64,000 bases of DNA from the NCBI RefSeq assembly GCF_048544455.1, contig NC_133537.1:69225634-69289633 (forward strand), in the 5' to 3' direction. The notes below the pieces were generated by a model. That model had not been told where the DNA came from, searched no databases, and was given only the letters and a program-made list of their open reading frames with translations. Numbering within the stretch: the first letter of the stretch is position 1; each line of letters opens with the position of its first letter. This stretch comes from Silene latifolia. Taxonomy: Eukaryota; Streptophyta; Magnoliopsida; Caryophyllales; Caryophyllaceae. Positions 1 to 12,250 of the stretch are shown in pieces. Position numbers and translations under genes: made by a program.

Positions 1-452
1 ATAAGATAACGAACGATAACCGTTGTCGAGTTCAAAACTTTTACAACGGTTTATTTAAGCAGAACCGTTGACAAAATTTCATCAATATAAATAGATAACG
101 GTTACATACCGTTGTCAACAGATGAATATAACAACGGTTTTGCACACAATAAAGCCGTTGTTAAATTTTGACATTCAATTAAATAAGATAACGAAATAAA
201 CCGTTATCATATATAATATTTAACAACGGTTTTGGAACGATAAGACGTTGTCAATAGTAAACTACGACAACGGATTTGATACCGTTCTTAAGATTTAACA
301 ACGGTTCTTGATGTTATATAACGGTCGCTTGTTATTTGTACAACCGTTGTATATATTTAACAACCGTCGTTGCAATAACGGCCCCGTGTTTCTATTTGAA
401 AACGGTAATTTGCATTATTTGACCGTTGTTGGATGTCTTATTTGGCGTAGTG
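1..452. mobile_element. CACTA (En/Spm-type) transposon end with subterminal repeats
   Basis: The right edge reads, on the minus strand, CACTACGCCAAATAAG, the CACTA signature that ends this class of DNA transposon. Inward from it, short motifs of the type AACCGTTGT and its complement ACAACGGTT recur in both orientations every 20-40 bases across the whole block. Such arrays are where CACTA transposase binds. The three bases after the end (TAA, 453-455) could be one half of the 3-bp target duplication. The element runs off the left of the window, so its other end and any transposase are not visible. Confidence 0.8.
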
Positions 453-682
453 TAATAAATCATTTATTCATTACTCCTTAAATAATAGTAATACGTCAAA
501 TACTTATAAATTAAAAATGCTGAAAATTAAAATGCTAGGCTAGGATTCTAAAAACCCTGTCATTTATTACAACTCAAATAATAAAAAATACTATTAAAAA
601 ATGACTAAGGCTACTCTTCCATTTTCCCCTTGCCTTTGTCGCCTTTGTCACATTTCTTGTCTCGACCACGAGCGGGACGCTC
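453..682. other. AT-rich spacer between CACTA end and DUF7745-like pseudogene
   Basis: No coding potential or repeat structure was recognised. It is probably the 3' side of the minus-strand pseudogene that follows. Confidence 0.5.
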
Positions 683-2160
683 TTACGTTATTTCTGACTG
701 AATCACTAACGGTCGTTCTCGCGGTCTAGCTTTCCCATTTCGATCCACCACCATCTTCTCGGCAGGAGCATTCTTTGGTTTCTTCGACGGACGGACAACC
801 CGATATCCGGCCTCTTCTTCCTCCTCAGTTAAGTACTTTTGGTTCTCCTTCGCCACTTCGCGGATCTTATAGTCTACGGGCTCGTGCTTCCTTAGCTTTT
901 CACGCTCCTCAGGAGTGCTAGCTTTCCTCCACTGCAGATATGAGTCAGATACCCATAGCGAGCCAACCGGAACGGGTATGAACCACTCAACCACATATTC
1001 CTTTGGGCCCAACGAATTGCCCACTCTCGATAAGACTCTGAAGTATGTGCCAAGGCAGTTTGGGGGACGGTGTCTAGCTTTGGGATTTTCTGTCTTAGGC
1101 CCACTTGCCTCATCAATCTCTCCGGAAAAGTATAGACCATGAATTCCAAGCCGGGAACGCGAATTGACCGTGTCGGATCCAAAGACGATACTCCAGTCAC
1201 CGATCTAAGATGCCACCATGGTACGATCCACCTAATCAAGGGCCCACCTTCACTCTTCAATTTATTTTCCCAATAATTGCATACTCGAGTGAAGTCCACC
1301 ATGTATAGCCTCGTTCTCATCACAATTGATCGGGAGCGATATCCTGTCACGTCAACTGGGGGCTCGATCAACCGTAGCCTTTCCATCAGCTAGATCTGCA
1401 AAAAAGGGGACGGGAGTTAGTATCCAAAACCGGCCGGAAAAAAAAACAACATAAAAAAAACAAAACAAAAAATGAAAAAAAAAGGAAGAAAGAAAGCGGC
1501 CGAATAAGACAGAAAACGGGTTCTTAACTGTAAAATAATAGGACTCCCAAGATAAGGATATTCGCGGTTCGCCTTCCTTTTGTCCAATCCTAGAATGGTC
1601 TCCCCTAGAACTAAGCATGCTGGGCTCCTGTGCAGTTCCATTTGCTTCATTATGCCTAAAAATCGAGGGTCACCCCTCATCTCTTTGTCCACATGCCCTC
1701 GCAGGACATAGCAATGAAGAAGGCAAAATCCATAAGCTCTGCGCCTCACCGCATAAGAGATAGTAGGGTTCTCCCTATTTATAAATCGATCGACAAATTC
1801 AAACATACAGACACCTTTTAAGGTCACAAGACGGTCTACCTCAGCCTTGGTCAATCCAAGCAAATCCCTAAATTTATTTTTATAGCCTTGAGAGCTAGGG
1901 GGTATAGCCGGAACACTTTCTGGGTCCCATTCTCCAACCGCAGCAATTTCTTCAGGAAAGGGACAAATTTCGCCTCCCGGAAAGGCACATACATGAAAAT
2001 TCGGGTCCCAATATTCAAGACAGGCATCCAAAAAGGGCCTAATTACCTTCACTAGCTTAAAACTTATGATTGATCCTAAGTCAAAAGCACCCATGTCGTG
2101 TTTCTCCACATTCGTAAATTCATTCGTCCACTCCTTAATGCGATTTTCAAAGGCATCCAT
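683..2160 (-). pseudogene. DUF7745-like gene, decayed antisense ORF of a Tat-lineage Ty3/Gypsy element
   Basis: The gene starts at an ATG at 2160. The first exon (2160 to about 1530) gives an uninterrupted stretch with the family layout: WDP near residue 51, a proline-rich FPGGEICPFPEE segment, and a LGETILGLD segment close to SPIILQ. A T-rich stretch with a likely intron follows, then a second coding block (1386 to about 1020) with RWIVPWWHL and a third in another frame (1024-683) with a glutamate/lysine-rich tail. Two lesions are visible. A TAG precedes MERLRL just after the likely acceptor, at the place where relatives have tryptophan. A frame change lies near 1020 between the second and third blocks. 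DUF7745-type proteins occur in antisense extra ORFs of Tat/Ogre-type retrotransposons; assignment to that lineage here rests on the LTR-like sequence to the right. The function is unknown and this copy is broken. Confidence 0.65.
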
Positions 2161-2253
2161 ATTTTTTGGGTAAAATTTGAGAAGATATATGAGGTTTTAT
2201 GTAATAAACGAAGTCAAGGAAGGAGAACTGTGAGAATAGAAGCTCAACCGAAG

Positions 2254-2262
2254 CCTCTATTT
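2254..2262 (-). promoter_or_regulatory. TATA box of the DUF7745-like gene
   Basis: On the minus strand TATAAATAG lies about 95 bases before the ATG at 2160 and is followed by AGGCTTCGG. The same core, AGTATAAATAGAGGC, occurs on the plus strand at 7211-7225 inside the LTR-like unit, so this looks like an LTR promoter core turned to drive the antisense gene. Confidence 0.5.
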
Positions 2263-2308
2263 ATACTATTTAACGTTTCCTAAATTCTGCCGAGAACTGA
2301 CAAGCTGG

Positions 2309-2375
2309 AGAGAAGACGCAGCAAAAGCTGCGCCTCTTCGAAGGATCGCAGCTCTTGTTGCGCCTCTTCCCCAGG
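2309..2375. repeat. GCAGC double block, copy 1
   Basis: The block holds two similar halves, each running CGCAGC, 4-8 variable bases, then TGCGCCTCTTC. Eight related blocks lie at 5919, 7066, 7660, 8232, 9375, 10519, 11108 and 11540. This one lies about 150 bases upstream of the ATG of the DUF7745-like gene. Confidence 0.75.
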
Positions 2376-2990
2376 CTCTTTTCCTCGTTTGATAGCCGTG
2401 GGATCTTTCCTAATCTGTTTTAGTTAAAGTTTCCTATAGGGACTTAATTCGTTAATTTCGATTAATTACCAAATTTATGTTTCCTAATCTTTTACGGGTT
2501 CGCTTTTCGAGGCGAAATCGACATTTTCGCCAAATACGCACACTTACTCGTTCTTATTTTCTTTTTTTTTGGGGGGGGGGGGGGAGGTGGGAATCATTTC
2601 ACTCCCTCTTTTCAAAAATGTTTATGACACACTTAGACATTTCTTTTAAATTCTTTTTTAGGGGGTAGCCCTCCCTACCGTCCGGCCGCGTCATTTTATC
2701 CATTTTCGGGCACTTTTTTTCTTTTCGCGCTAATTTAGACCATCTTAATTCTTTTTGCTATATGTTTTTCTTGTGATTTCCTACGTGAATTTCGGCAGCA
2801 TGACGGCGCAAACTGTCACATACCAAACCCGTTTTTCAAAGCTAACCTGCAGATACAATAAACACCCAGCATCAAAGGCATGCAGGCCGTCATATATACA
2901 ACCAAAATACAAAAATATACATCAAAATACGGGCTCCTGCCCAAAATGACATCCAAAATGTACGAATGTACAAACATAAGTCAGCACAAA

Positions 2991-5772
2991 CTAGTCCTGA
3001 CGATCCCTCAGCTCAGCCACTATCGCCTCAAGGGCAGCGATATCAGCATCTCTGGCCTCGAGCTCTCTCAGCAAATGGGTCATCTCCTCCTGGGACTGCG
3101 CCAGCTCACGCTCCAGGTCACGCTCCCTCTAACAGAAAAATAGAGTGATACTTCACTTCACAAAATTAGAGGTAATAAAAATAAAGACAGGTACAAAAGG
3201 TCCATACCTGCCGCCCCGAGCCATCTGTAAGGGCCTCAATGGCTATAGCTCGCAGCCGGTTGGCCGTCCTCCACAGCTCCACATGCATGGATGGTGCCAC
3301 CTTCATTCAAATACGGAGAAGGTTCAAGCAAATACATTCCTATGTAATAAAGCATAAAATACTAAAGACAACCAAAGCTGGGGGCTTACCCTCCTCACAA
3401 CATGCTGCCACTCATCCAAGCCAGCGTCAGTCACCGACTCGCTAAAAGACTGGATCTCCGAGATCACCGTCATGCCCGCCTAGTCAGTGTAATCCAACGT
3501 CTCTGGAAAAGCTGGGGGCTCGACTCCCGCCACCTCGATCTCCTACAAAACTCAAGTGGTTCATTATTCGCTAATAATTCATCATTTATCAGATCTATAA
3601 AAGACAAGTAAACGGTAAATATGCTTACCACGATCGGCCAGTACGCTAGCCTTCGGTGAACAAACCCAGCGTACTCCTCACCAGAGAGAAGGAGGGCGTC
3701 ACCAGTCGCACCAACTAGGTCAGCTGCCTTCTCAGCCTCTGAAGGCTCCCTAAACATCGTCCGTGAAGGGCTGATGGGAACCGTAAAAGTGTCACGAGAG
3801 CACTGCCGAGTCAAACGCTCACCCAAGTACCACACAGGCCCCATGGGTGTCGTCAACAGCAACCTACTCAAACTCCGGGGACGAAAAACCTCAGCCACAA
3901 AGGCTGGAGCCCCAGCGTAGCTCTCCCAGGGCCTAGGCACACACTAAAGCAATAAAACGAGGGGTCATTCCTATGATCATCTCTAAATAAAGGAAAAATA
4001 AAATGAAGATCAAAGGCACTTACACTGTCTAACTTCAGGGTATTCACGCCTCTCCAACAAACATCATAAGACGATCGCTGGCTCTTATGACGACACACTA
4101 CCCAGTCCCTCACGACGGGGTACGCTCTTAGTACGTCCTCCGCCCTCGTGGGCACAAAGCAAGGGAAGTAAGAGTACACCCACGCTTGCAGGCAAAATAA
4201 TAACGATTACGAGTCGTTTTCTACAAAAATAATCTTTAATATTTTCAAGAAAGGTTCATACCTCCAAGAGGAGTCCAGGACCGATAGTGGCAGGAGAAGT
4301 CCCCTTCTCCATCAGCTCCGGATGGACCATGGCCCTCATATAGCGCGTGAGGACCGCGAAACTAGGAGTAACCCGGTCCCAACGACCTAGGCTACTCAAG
4401 TCAGAAAAAACGGAAGACGCTTCGTCGATAGCCTCTCCCCCTTGTCTCCGAAGTAAATCGAAGACAAGACAAGAACCACCACAACCACAAACGGGCCGCT
4501 GCTCAGCAGTACAAGGTGGTGGAGGCCGTCGACGGCCACACCAATGGCTCCTCTCCACACGGCAGACCCGAGATCATGCCGTAGTCCTCCAAGGTGACCC
4601 TGATCTCTCCAAAAGGCATATGGAAAGTCGAGGTCGTGTCCCAGAACCGATCAAGAAAGGCTCGAATCAGGCTGAGGTTAGCCTGAATCTTCCTCTCCTT
4701 GATCTCCCTCCAGCCTCGTACCAAGGCACCAAAGGCTCCCCACTCGATGATAGCCTTCTCCTCTTCTGACAACTTCCCGAAGGCGTCTATCATCGTTGTA
4801 TAACAAGAGAAGGACCTCATATTCCTAGCCTCCTGCGTCAATTCAAAAGAAAGCTTTCTTTAATATAAAATGTGTAAGAAATAAATAAATATGGGAATGA
4901 CAAACTGAAGGCTTACCATGCTCCTCACCGTCCTATACGATAAGTGTCTCTCCGCCGCCAAAATAAGATGTCTACCATTCCATTTCTCGGCCCACTCAGG
5001 CGCTCCTGCGAGCTGACGGCCGCCTCGTCCTACATTGGCCCTCCGCGGGAACTCCTCCTCTATATCCTCCTCCATCTCCTAGGTCCCTCCCGTATGCACT
5101 ATGGGAACGGTAGAAGGGTCAAAGTCAGTGTCCATGGGGCCTCTCCCCGACGTAGAAGTAATATCCTCTGCAAAATCGAAATAACAAAGCGATGTTAAAC
5201 ACATTTTCAAGCATTTTCAAGCGTTTCAAGCATTTAAAAACGGCCTTTCTAGCCATCTTTGGCCAGATTTTCCAAGCCCGACCACACATGAGGTAGGTTA
5301 AGTCCAGACGAGTCTAAATTCAAGCCTAGTTGTGCGCTTGGGTCGAAAATTCGGCAGCATATCGCTACAATAGCAATTATGCCATACAACAGTGTCCCGG
5401 AGAAGCTGTCACAAATTGAAAATCCGAAGTAATAGCAAGTTTACCCATTACTCAAGAGTTCCAAAACGTCAAGCTTCATCAAAAATGGACTAGCATAGGG
5501 CCATTTTCGAAGGGTTTTGTGGTTTAGCAAGAAACCGTCACATTTCGCGCTCAAATCCTTAATACTTGACGAAAATTCGTAAGAGATACGTGGTTATGTT
5601 CCTAACATGATCAATTACTCATTTATAATATCAATTTCATGAGAGAAATTCATTTGGGACGAAAGCCCCAAATTTTCGAACGAAATGGGTATATAAACCC
5701 TAATTTTTTGACCCAAATCAAAGCTCAAATGCAAAATAAAGCAAGTACAAGACACGTACCTCGATTAGTCAT
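2991..5772 (-). pseudogene. Plant-mobile-domain (PMD)-like multi-exon gene, retroelement antisense ORF
   Basis: This is the best-supported reading of a minus-strand, intron-containing gene. Exon 1 is only 13 nt: an ATG at 5772 followed by the donor GTACGT. Exon 2 begins after TTTTGCAG near 5176 and ends before GTAAGCC at about 4919. Exon 3 begins after GACGCAG near 4833 and carries the PMD core: EEKAIIEWGAFG, HMPFGEI and LEDYGMISGLP. Later exons give YSYFPCF, then GPVWYLGERL and QCSRDTF (about 3940-3640). The last exon (about 3130-2991) is a heptad-like coiled coil ending ELRDRQD and TAG. PMD proteins are related to MAIN/MAIL and also occur in Ty3/Gypsy and MULE elements. A TAG in frame within exon 2 (5079-5081) suggests a dead copy. 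Exon borders in the middle part are approximate. Confidence 0.6.
5173..5443. other. Intron of the PMD-like gene, left of the duplicated block
   Basis: This is intronic sequence between 13-nt exon 1 and exon 2. It includes a short imperfect repeat of TTTTCAAGCATTTTCAAGC type near 5200-5230. No other coding content is seen. Confidence 0.5.
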
Positions 5773-5918
5773 GATTTATGACAGGTTTTGATCAAGTTTT
5801 GACGGAATTTGGTTGGAATTTGGTCGCATTTTGTAAAGAAAAACAAAATGGGTTTGTGTTTTTGAAATAAAACAAACACGGCATAAGTCGAGTTTTACCC
5901 AGACAGAGGTGAGCTCGG

Positions 5919-8300
5919 GAGAACACGCAGCACTTTTTGCACCTCTTCCAAGGGTCGTAGTTTTTGCTGCGCCTCTTCCTCAGCGAGTTTCCAGCCGAGA
6001 TTCATTAAACTTCGTTATAAGTTCGTCATTTGTGGGCCCGGGCTTCATGCGCCTCTTCCCTGACATCTTTCTTCAACATATGGCTCCTTTTTGGGCGTTC
6101 TCTTCATCCAAATCGGCATTTTCTCTTCAACAGACTGCAAACAGCCGCGACATTTTGTTCCCCAGCGAGAATTCATGATCACTAAATACAGTTCATGGGC
6201 TTCTCCTCCTTATCGGAATTTTGCTTGCGACGAGCCGTTGTCGATCAGACACCTATATTTTCCTCAGCGATGCCAAGGACGCGTTGTTGTCGATCTCTTA
6301 TTTTCTCCTCAGCGGTGCCAAGGACGCACCGTTGTCGACTCAACATATGATTCTTCCCCACGGAGTTTAAGATAAAATTCTCCGAAGAGTATTTGTACCT
6401 TCGAATCCTTCACCCAGGGGTGTCTCAGGTATGATTTCTTTTTATGGCTGGAGAGCTTCCTTACATAGTCTAATGGACTTTAAACGACCCTCCCCGATAG
6501 TTGACAAACTCTAAAATGTTCCCGACGACAGGTCCTTGGTTCAGACCCCTTGAGCCGCCTCGCGTCGCCATAGTCGTCGGTTTGTAATCTTCGATTGACC
6601 TGATGGCTATACTTTGACTTTCCCCTTGTACAAGCCTCAGTCAAAGTGGAGGCTCTGTAGATACCTCATTTCTACACCTCCCGACAGCCACTCAGTGATG
6701 ATTGGGCCGCATGTTTGAAACGTAGAACGATTTATGACAGTCGTAAGTTCATCGCCAAGTGATAGCTCAAACACTTGAGTCAACCCTTGGGTCGTCATCT
6801 ACGCACCGATACGGTCGTTTTGACAGTAATTAGAATTCATTTGGAATCCGGGTTAAAAACCGCTTCATTTTCTAAAAACCATTTAAATGCCGAGTCGGAC
6901 TATTCCGGAATGTTCTAGAATTCTCTAGATATTTATTCCTAATTAAAATTAATATTTTAAATAAATATCTACCATAATATTGTGTTTCATGGAATAAGGA
7001 AGTGTAAATCTACCGAAATTCCATAATAAAACGCAGAAATCTTTCTTGCCAAGGAGGAAACCGCTGGAGAAAAGACGCAACAAATGATGCGCCTCTTCAA
7101 AGAAACGCAGTAGTTGCTGCACCTCTTCTCCAGTCCTCTTTTCGCATTTTCCGGAATATTTTTGAGATTTGTTTCCATATCCGTGTCATTCCAAAACTCT
7201 TCCATATGTTTAGTATAAATAGAGGCCTTCGGCCTCTATATTTGGCACGCGAGTGTTCCGCCCTTTCTTTCTCTCTCTTTGCATTCTAGACTACGCTATT
7301 GCCTTTCGATGCTTACGTGCTTGATCAATCGACCACGTAAGCTCAGATCATTCTGAGTCCTAGTCACGTTGCATAGACAGACCAACTTGACCAACTCCAC
7401 CTTTAATCAACATAATCAATCTACTAAATCCTCTAACGAGGGCACTTTCCACGCATATTCGAGTCGAGAAATCACTAAACAATAACTTTATTCAATCTCG
7501 TTTTGTCAGACATGTAAGTCTAAGGGTGTAAATCCCATTTTATTATTTTACTTTTATTTTGTATTAATTAATGTAAATCTATATCAAGAGCACGTTAGAA
7601 AACCGATTTAAAATCCACCTTTTAAAGCCTTTTTCATGAAACAGCAGAGGTCAGACGACGAGAAGAAACGCAGCAGCAGCTGCGCCTTCAGGAAGGATTG
7701 CAGCCTTGTTGCGCCTCTTCCAGAGGCTGCCTGATGCTCCTGCTCTTCTTCTTCTTCCTGCAAATTTCCTCCTTTTCTTATTCTTTCATTTTCCTTCGTT
7801 CTCTTTGTTATTTCAGTATATAAATCATATTTTAAGAACTCCTTTTTAATTACAATGCTTAATTCGTCCTTAATCCCGTGCAGGTTTTCGCCATTTTAAT
7901 TCAATTCAATTCTTCGGGGTTTCAACTTGTTCATGTTGAGGTTCCGGAGTCCCAATTTGATACATAAGTTTTCTTCCGAATCTTATTTGTCCAGTTTCGT
8001 CTTAATCTAACCTCAAGTTTGGCCATTTTGTATTTCTGACATGAGTTTATCGTATAATCATAATCATGTAAACCGCTGTAATTTCTCGTTTTAATTCATT
8101 TTATCGCTTGCCCAGATACATATGATCGATTAAAACACTTCAACTCGAGTCTAATATCGACAATCCATCTTAAAACGACCAACGAACAATAAGAATGTTG
8201 CGATCCTGACTTCACAGCCAAAACCCAACTCGAGAACAGACGCATGAAGTGTTGCGCCTCTTCCAGAGGACGCAGTAGATGCTGCGCCTGTTCTAGGTTG
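5919..8300. repeat. GCAGC double blocks of unit 1 (5919, 7066, 7660, 8232)
   Basis: Four copies lie at 5919-5983, 7066-7134, 7660-7731 and 8232-8298. Each pairs two halves with CGCAGC or ACGCA, a few variable bases, and TGCGCCTCTTC or a close variant. The block at 5919 lies about 147 bases upstream of the antisense ATG at 5772. The block at 7066 lies about 80 bases upstream of the plus-strand TATA box. Confidence 0.7.
7214..7236 (+). promoter_or_regulatory. LTR promoter core with TATA box and hairpin
   Basis: TATAAATAG (7214-7222) runs into GAGGCCTTCGGCCTC, a perfect 6-bp stem with a 3-base loop where transcription would begin. A pyrimidine-rich leader follows. The unit 2 copy (about 10671-10691) reads TATAAATATAGGCC and its hairpin is weakened by a few substitutions. 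Confidence 0.55.
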
Positions 8301-8910
8301 GTTTCTGCCTCTGAACTCTTTCTCGCTTTGACGTAGCTCCTAATTACAGTTTAAATCAACTATTATTCATATTATCACCTCAAATCTGACATATTTTCAT
8401 ATTTTAATTCAAATTTATTTTCCTTTTATTTTCTTCTTCGAAATCTCGTCTTTGAGCGTGCTTTTGACGTAGATCAAATAAAGCTTGTAATTTTTGTAAT
8501 TTTAATTATTGTAATTCATTTATCGTAATTATTATTTAATTGTATGGCATTCACATGTATTTATTCTAACATTTACTTCGACCAAATTGTTTACTAAAAC
8601 ACGTGTTAACCGACATAATCTAATTTCACATGCTAGGATTCATCCATGTTTGTTGCATTGCATGCATTACATCGACGACATATCAAATATGAACGACTTA
8701 CCTAATCATTAGTAGAGGCCGCTATCGAGGCGAGCGGGATTAGGTGTTCGAATTAAAGAACTTCCTGATACGTACCCTCACCTCTTACTCAAGTTATCTC
8801 TGGACATCCGTGTCCATTGGCATCTTGAGAGTCATTCTAGGCATAGAATGCTAAGGGTAATGAGTTCTTAGTGTTCATGTCATTACTTTGTGTCTTGATA
8901 TGGCACGAGC

Positions 8911-11900
8911 ACCCATTACTCAAGAGTTCCAAAACGTCAAGCTTCATCAAAAATGGACTAGCATAGGGCCATTTTCGAAGGGTTTTGCGGTTTAGCAAGA
9001 AACCGTCACATTTCGCGCTCAAATCCTTAATACTTGACGAAAATTCGAAAGAGATACATGGTTATATTCCTAACATGATCAATTACTCATTTCTAATATC
9101 AATTTCATGAGACAAATTCATTTGGGACTAAAGCCCCAATTTTTCGAACGAAATGGGTATATAAACCCTTAGTTTTCGACCCAAATCAAAGCTCAAATGC
9201 AAAATAAAGCAAGTACAAGACACATACCTCGATTAGTCATGATTTATGGCAAGTTTTGACGGAATTTGGTTGGAATTTGGTCGAGTTTTGTAAAGAAAAA
9301 CAAAATGGGTTTGTGTTTTTGAAATAAAACAAACACGGCATAAGGCGAGTTTTACCCAGACAGAGGTGAGCTCGGGAGAAGACGCGGCACTTGCTGCGCC
9401 TCTTCCAAGGGTCGTAGTTTTTGCTGCGCCTCTTCCTCAGCTAGTTTCCAGACGAGATTCGTTAAAATTAGTTATAAGTTCGTCATTTGTGGGCCCGGGC
9501 TTCATGCGCCTCTTCCCTGACATCTTATCTTCAACATATGGCTCCTTTTTGGGCGTTCTCTTCGTCCAAATCAGCATTTTCTCTTCAACAGACTACAGAA
9601 GACCACAATATTTTGTTCCCCAGCGAGAATTCATGATCACTAAATACAGTTCATGGGCTTCTTCTCTTTATCGGAATTTCGCTTGCAACGACCCGAGCGG
9701 GTTTTCTCCTCATCGCTGCCAAGGACGCGTCGATGTCGATCAAACACCTTTATTTTCCTCAGGGATGCCAAGGACGCATCGTTGTCGATCTCTTATTTTC
9801 TCCTCAGCGGTGCCAAGGACGCGCCGTTGTCGACTCAACATATGCTTCTTCCCCACGGAGTTTAAGATAAATTCACCGAAGAGTATTTATACCTTCGAAT
9901 CCTTCACCCAGGGGTGTCTCAGGTATGATTTCTTCTTATGCCTAGAGAGCTTCCTTACGTAGTCTAATGGACTTTAAATGACCCTCCCCGATAGTCGACA
10001 GACTCTAAAATGTTCCCGACGACAGGTCCTTGGTTCAGACCCCTTGAGCCGCCTCGCGTCGCCATAGTCGTCAGGTTGTAATCTTCGATTGACCTGATGG
10101 GGGCTCTGTAGATACCTCATTTCTACACCTGCCGCCAGCCACCCAGTGATGATTGGGCAGTATGTTTGATACGCGGAACGATTTATGACAGTTCGTAAGT
10201 TCATCGCCAAGTGATAGCTCAAACACTTGATTCAACCCCTGGGTCGTTATCTATGCACCGATACGGTCGTTTTGAGGGTAATTAGAATTCATTTGGAGTC
10301 CGGGTCAAAAACCGCTTCATTTTCTAAAAACCGTTTAAATGCCGAGTCGGAATATTCCGGAATGTTCTAGAACTTTCTAGATATTTATTCCAAATTAAAA
10401 CTAATATTTTATGTAAATATCTACCGTAATATTATGTTTAATGGAATAAGGAAGTGTAAATCTACCGAAATTCCATAATAAAACGCGGAAATCTTTCTTG
10501 CCAAGGAGGAAACCGCTGGAGAAAAGACGCAGCAAATGATGCGCCTCTTCGAAGAAACGCAGTAGTTGCTGCGCCTCTTCTACAGTCTCCTTTCACATTT
10601 TCCAGAATATTTTCGAGATTTGTTTTCATATCCGTGTCATTCCAAAAATCTTCCATATGTTTAGTATAAATATAGGCCTTCGGCCTCCATATTTGGCACG
10701 CGAGTGTTCCGCCCTTTCTTTCTCTCTCTTTGCATCCTAGACTACGCTATTGCCTTTCGATGCCTACCTGCTTGATCAATCGACCACGTAAGCTTAGATC
10801 ATTCTGAGTCTCAGTCACGTTGCATAGACAGAGTAACTTGACCAACTCCACCTTTAATCAACCTAATCAATCTACTAAATCCTCTAACGAGGGCACTTTC
10901 CACGCATATTCGCGTCGAGCAATCACTAAACAATAACTTTAGTCAATCTCGTTTCGTCAGACATGTAAGTCTGAGGGTGTAAATCCCATTTTATTATTTT
11001 ACTTTTATTTTTTATCAATTAATATAAATCTATATCAAGAGCACGTTAGAAAACCGATTTAAAATCCACCTTTTAAAGCCGTTTTTACGAAACAGCAGAG
11101 GTCAGACGACGAGAAGAAACGTAGCAGCAGCTGCGCCTTCAGGAAGGATTGCAGCCTTGCTGCGCCTCTTCCAGAGGCTGCCTGATGCTCCTGCTCTTCT
11201 TCTTCTTCCCGCAAATTTCCTCCTTTTCATATTCTTTCATTTTCCTTCGTTCTCTTTGTTATTTCAGTATATAAATCATATTTTAACAACTCTCTTTTAA
11301 TTACAATGCTTAATTTGTCTTTAATCCCGTCAAGGTTCTGGAGTCCCAATTTGATACATAAGTTTTCTTCCGAATCTTATTTGTCCAGTTTCGTCTTAAT
11401 CTAACCTCAAGTTTCGCCTTTTTGTATTTGTGACATGAGTTCATCGTATAATCATGAGTCTAATATCGACAATCCATCTTAAATCTACCAACGAACAATA
11501 ACAGTGTTGCAGTTCTGAATTCACAGCCAAAACCCAGCTCGAGAGCAGACGCATGAAGTGTTGCGCCTCTTCCAGAGGACGCAGCAGATGCTGCGCCTGT
11601 TCTGGTTGGTTTCTGCCTCTGAACTCTTTCTCGCTTTGACGTAGCTCCTAATTACAGTTTAAATCAACTATTATTCATATTATCACCTCAAATCTGACAT
11701 ATTTTTATATTTTAATTCTAATTTATTTTCCTTTTATTTTCTTCTTCGAAATCTCGTCTTTGAGCGTGCTTTTGACGTAGATCAAATAAAGCTTGTAATT
11801 TTTGTAATTTTAATTATTGTAATTCATTTATCGTAATTATTATTTAATTGTATGGCATTCACATGTATTTATTCTAACATTTATTTCAACCAAATTGTTT

Positions 11901-12217
11901 GCTAAAACACGTGTTAACCGACATAATTTAATTTCACATGCAAGGATTAATCCATGTTTGTTGCATTGCATGCATTACATCGACGACATATCAAATATGA
12001 ACGACTTCCCTAATCATTAGTAGAGGCCGCTATCGAAGCGGGCGGGATTAGGTGTTCAAATTAAAGAACTTCCTGATACGTACCCTCACCCCTTACTCCA
12101 ATTATCTCTGGACATCCGTGTCCATTGGCATCTCGAGAGTCATTCTAGACATAGAGTGCTAAGGGTAACGAGTTCTTAGTGTTCATGTCATTACTTTGTG
12201 TCTTGACATGGCACGAG
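8911..12217 (+). repeat. LTR-like tandem unit 2 (~3.31 kb)
   Basis: This is the direct repeat of unit 1, ending at the same GGCACGAG. Blocks equivalent to those of unit 1 are at 9375, 10519, 11108 and 11540. A copy of the antisense exon-1 ATG is at 9240. After 12217 unit 2 continues into sequence that unit 1 lacks (GTATTCGAATGG and on), including a primer-binding-like site at 12251. Unit 2 therefore has the true right end of the LTR, and unit 1 is truncated on its right. Confidence 0.7.
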
Positions 12218-12250
12218 GTATTCGAATGGTTTCTAATTTTGCATAATAAA

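Larger units (their letters stand above)
2161..2990. other. Spacer between the two antisense genes
   Basis: Apart from the TATA box and GCAGC block this stretch has no gene. It contains a T-run followed by 13 or more consecutive Gs near 2568-2584, which is a slippage-prone site. The short ORFs here have no recognisable content. Confidence 0.5.
5443..8909 (+). repeat. LTR-like tandem unit 1 (~3.47 kb)
   Basis: This is the first of two head-to-tail units; unit 2 starts at 8911 with the same ACCCATTACTCAAGAG. The units are highly similar over their length, with several indels: unit 2 lacks about 40 bases near 6612-6650, part of 7915-7945, and a stretch near 8065-8145. On the plus strand there is a promoter core TATAAATAG (7214-7222), a GAGGCC-TTC-GGCCTC hairpin right after it, then a pyrimidine tract. 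Antisense to this, the unit carries exon 1 of the PMD-like gene. I read it as most of a long Tat/Ogre-type LTR. True LTR ends (TG..CA) were not identified. Confidence 0.7.
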
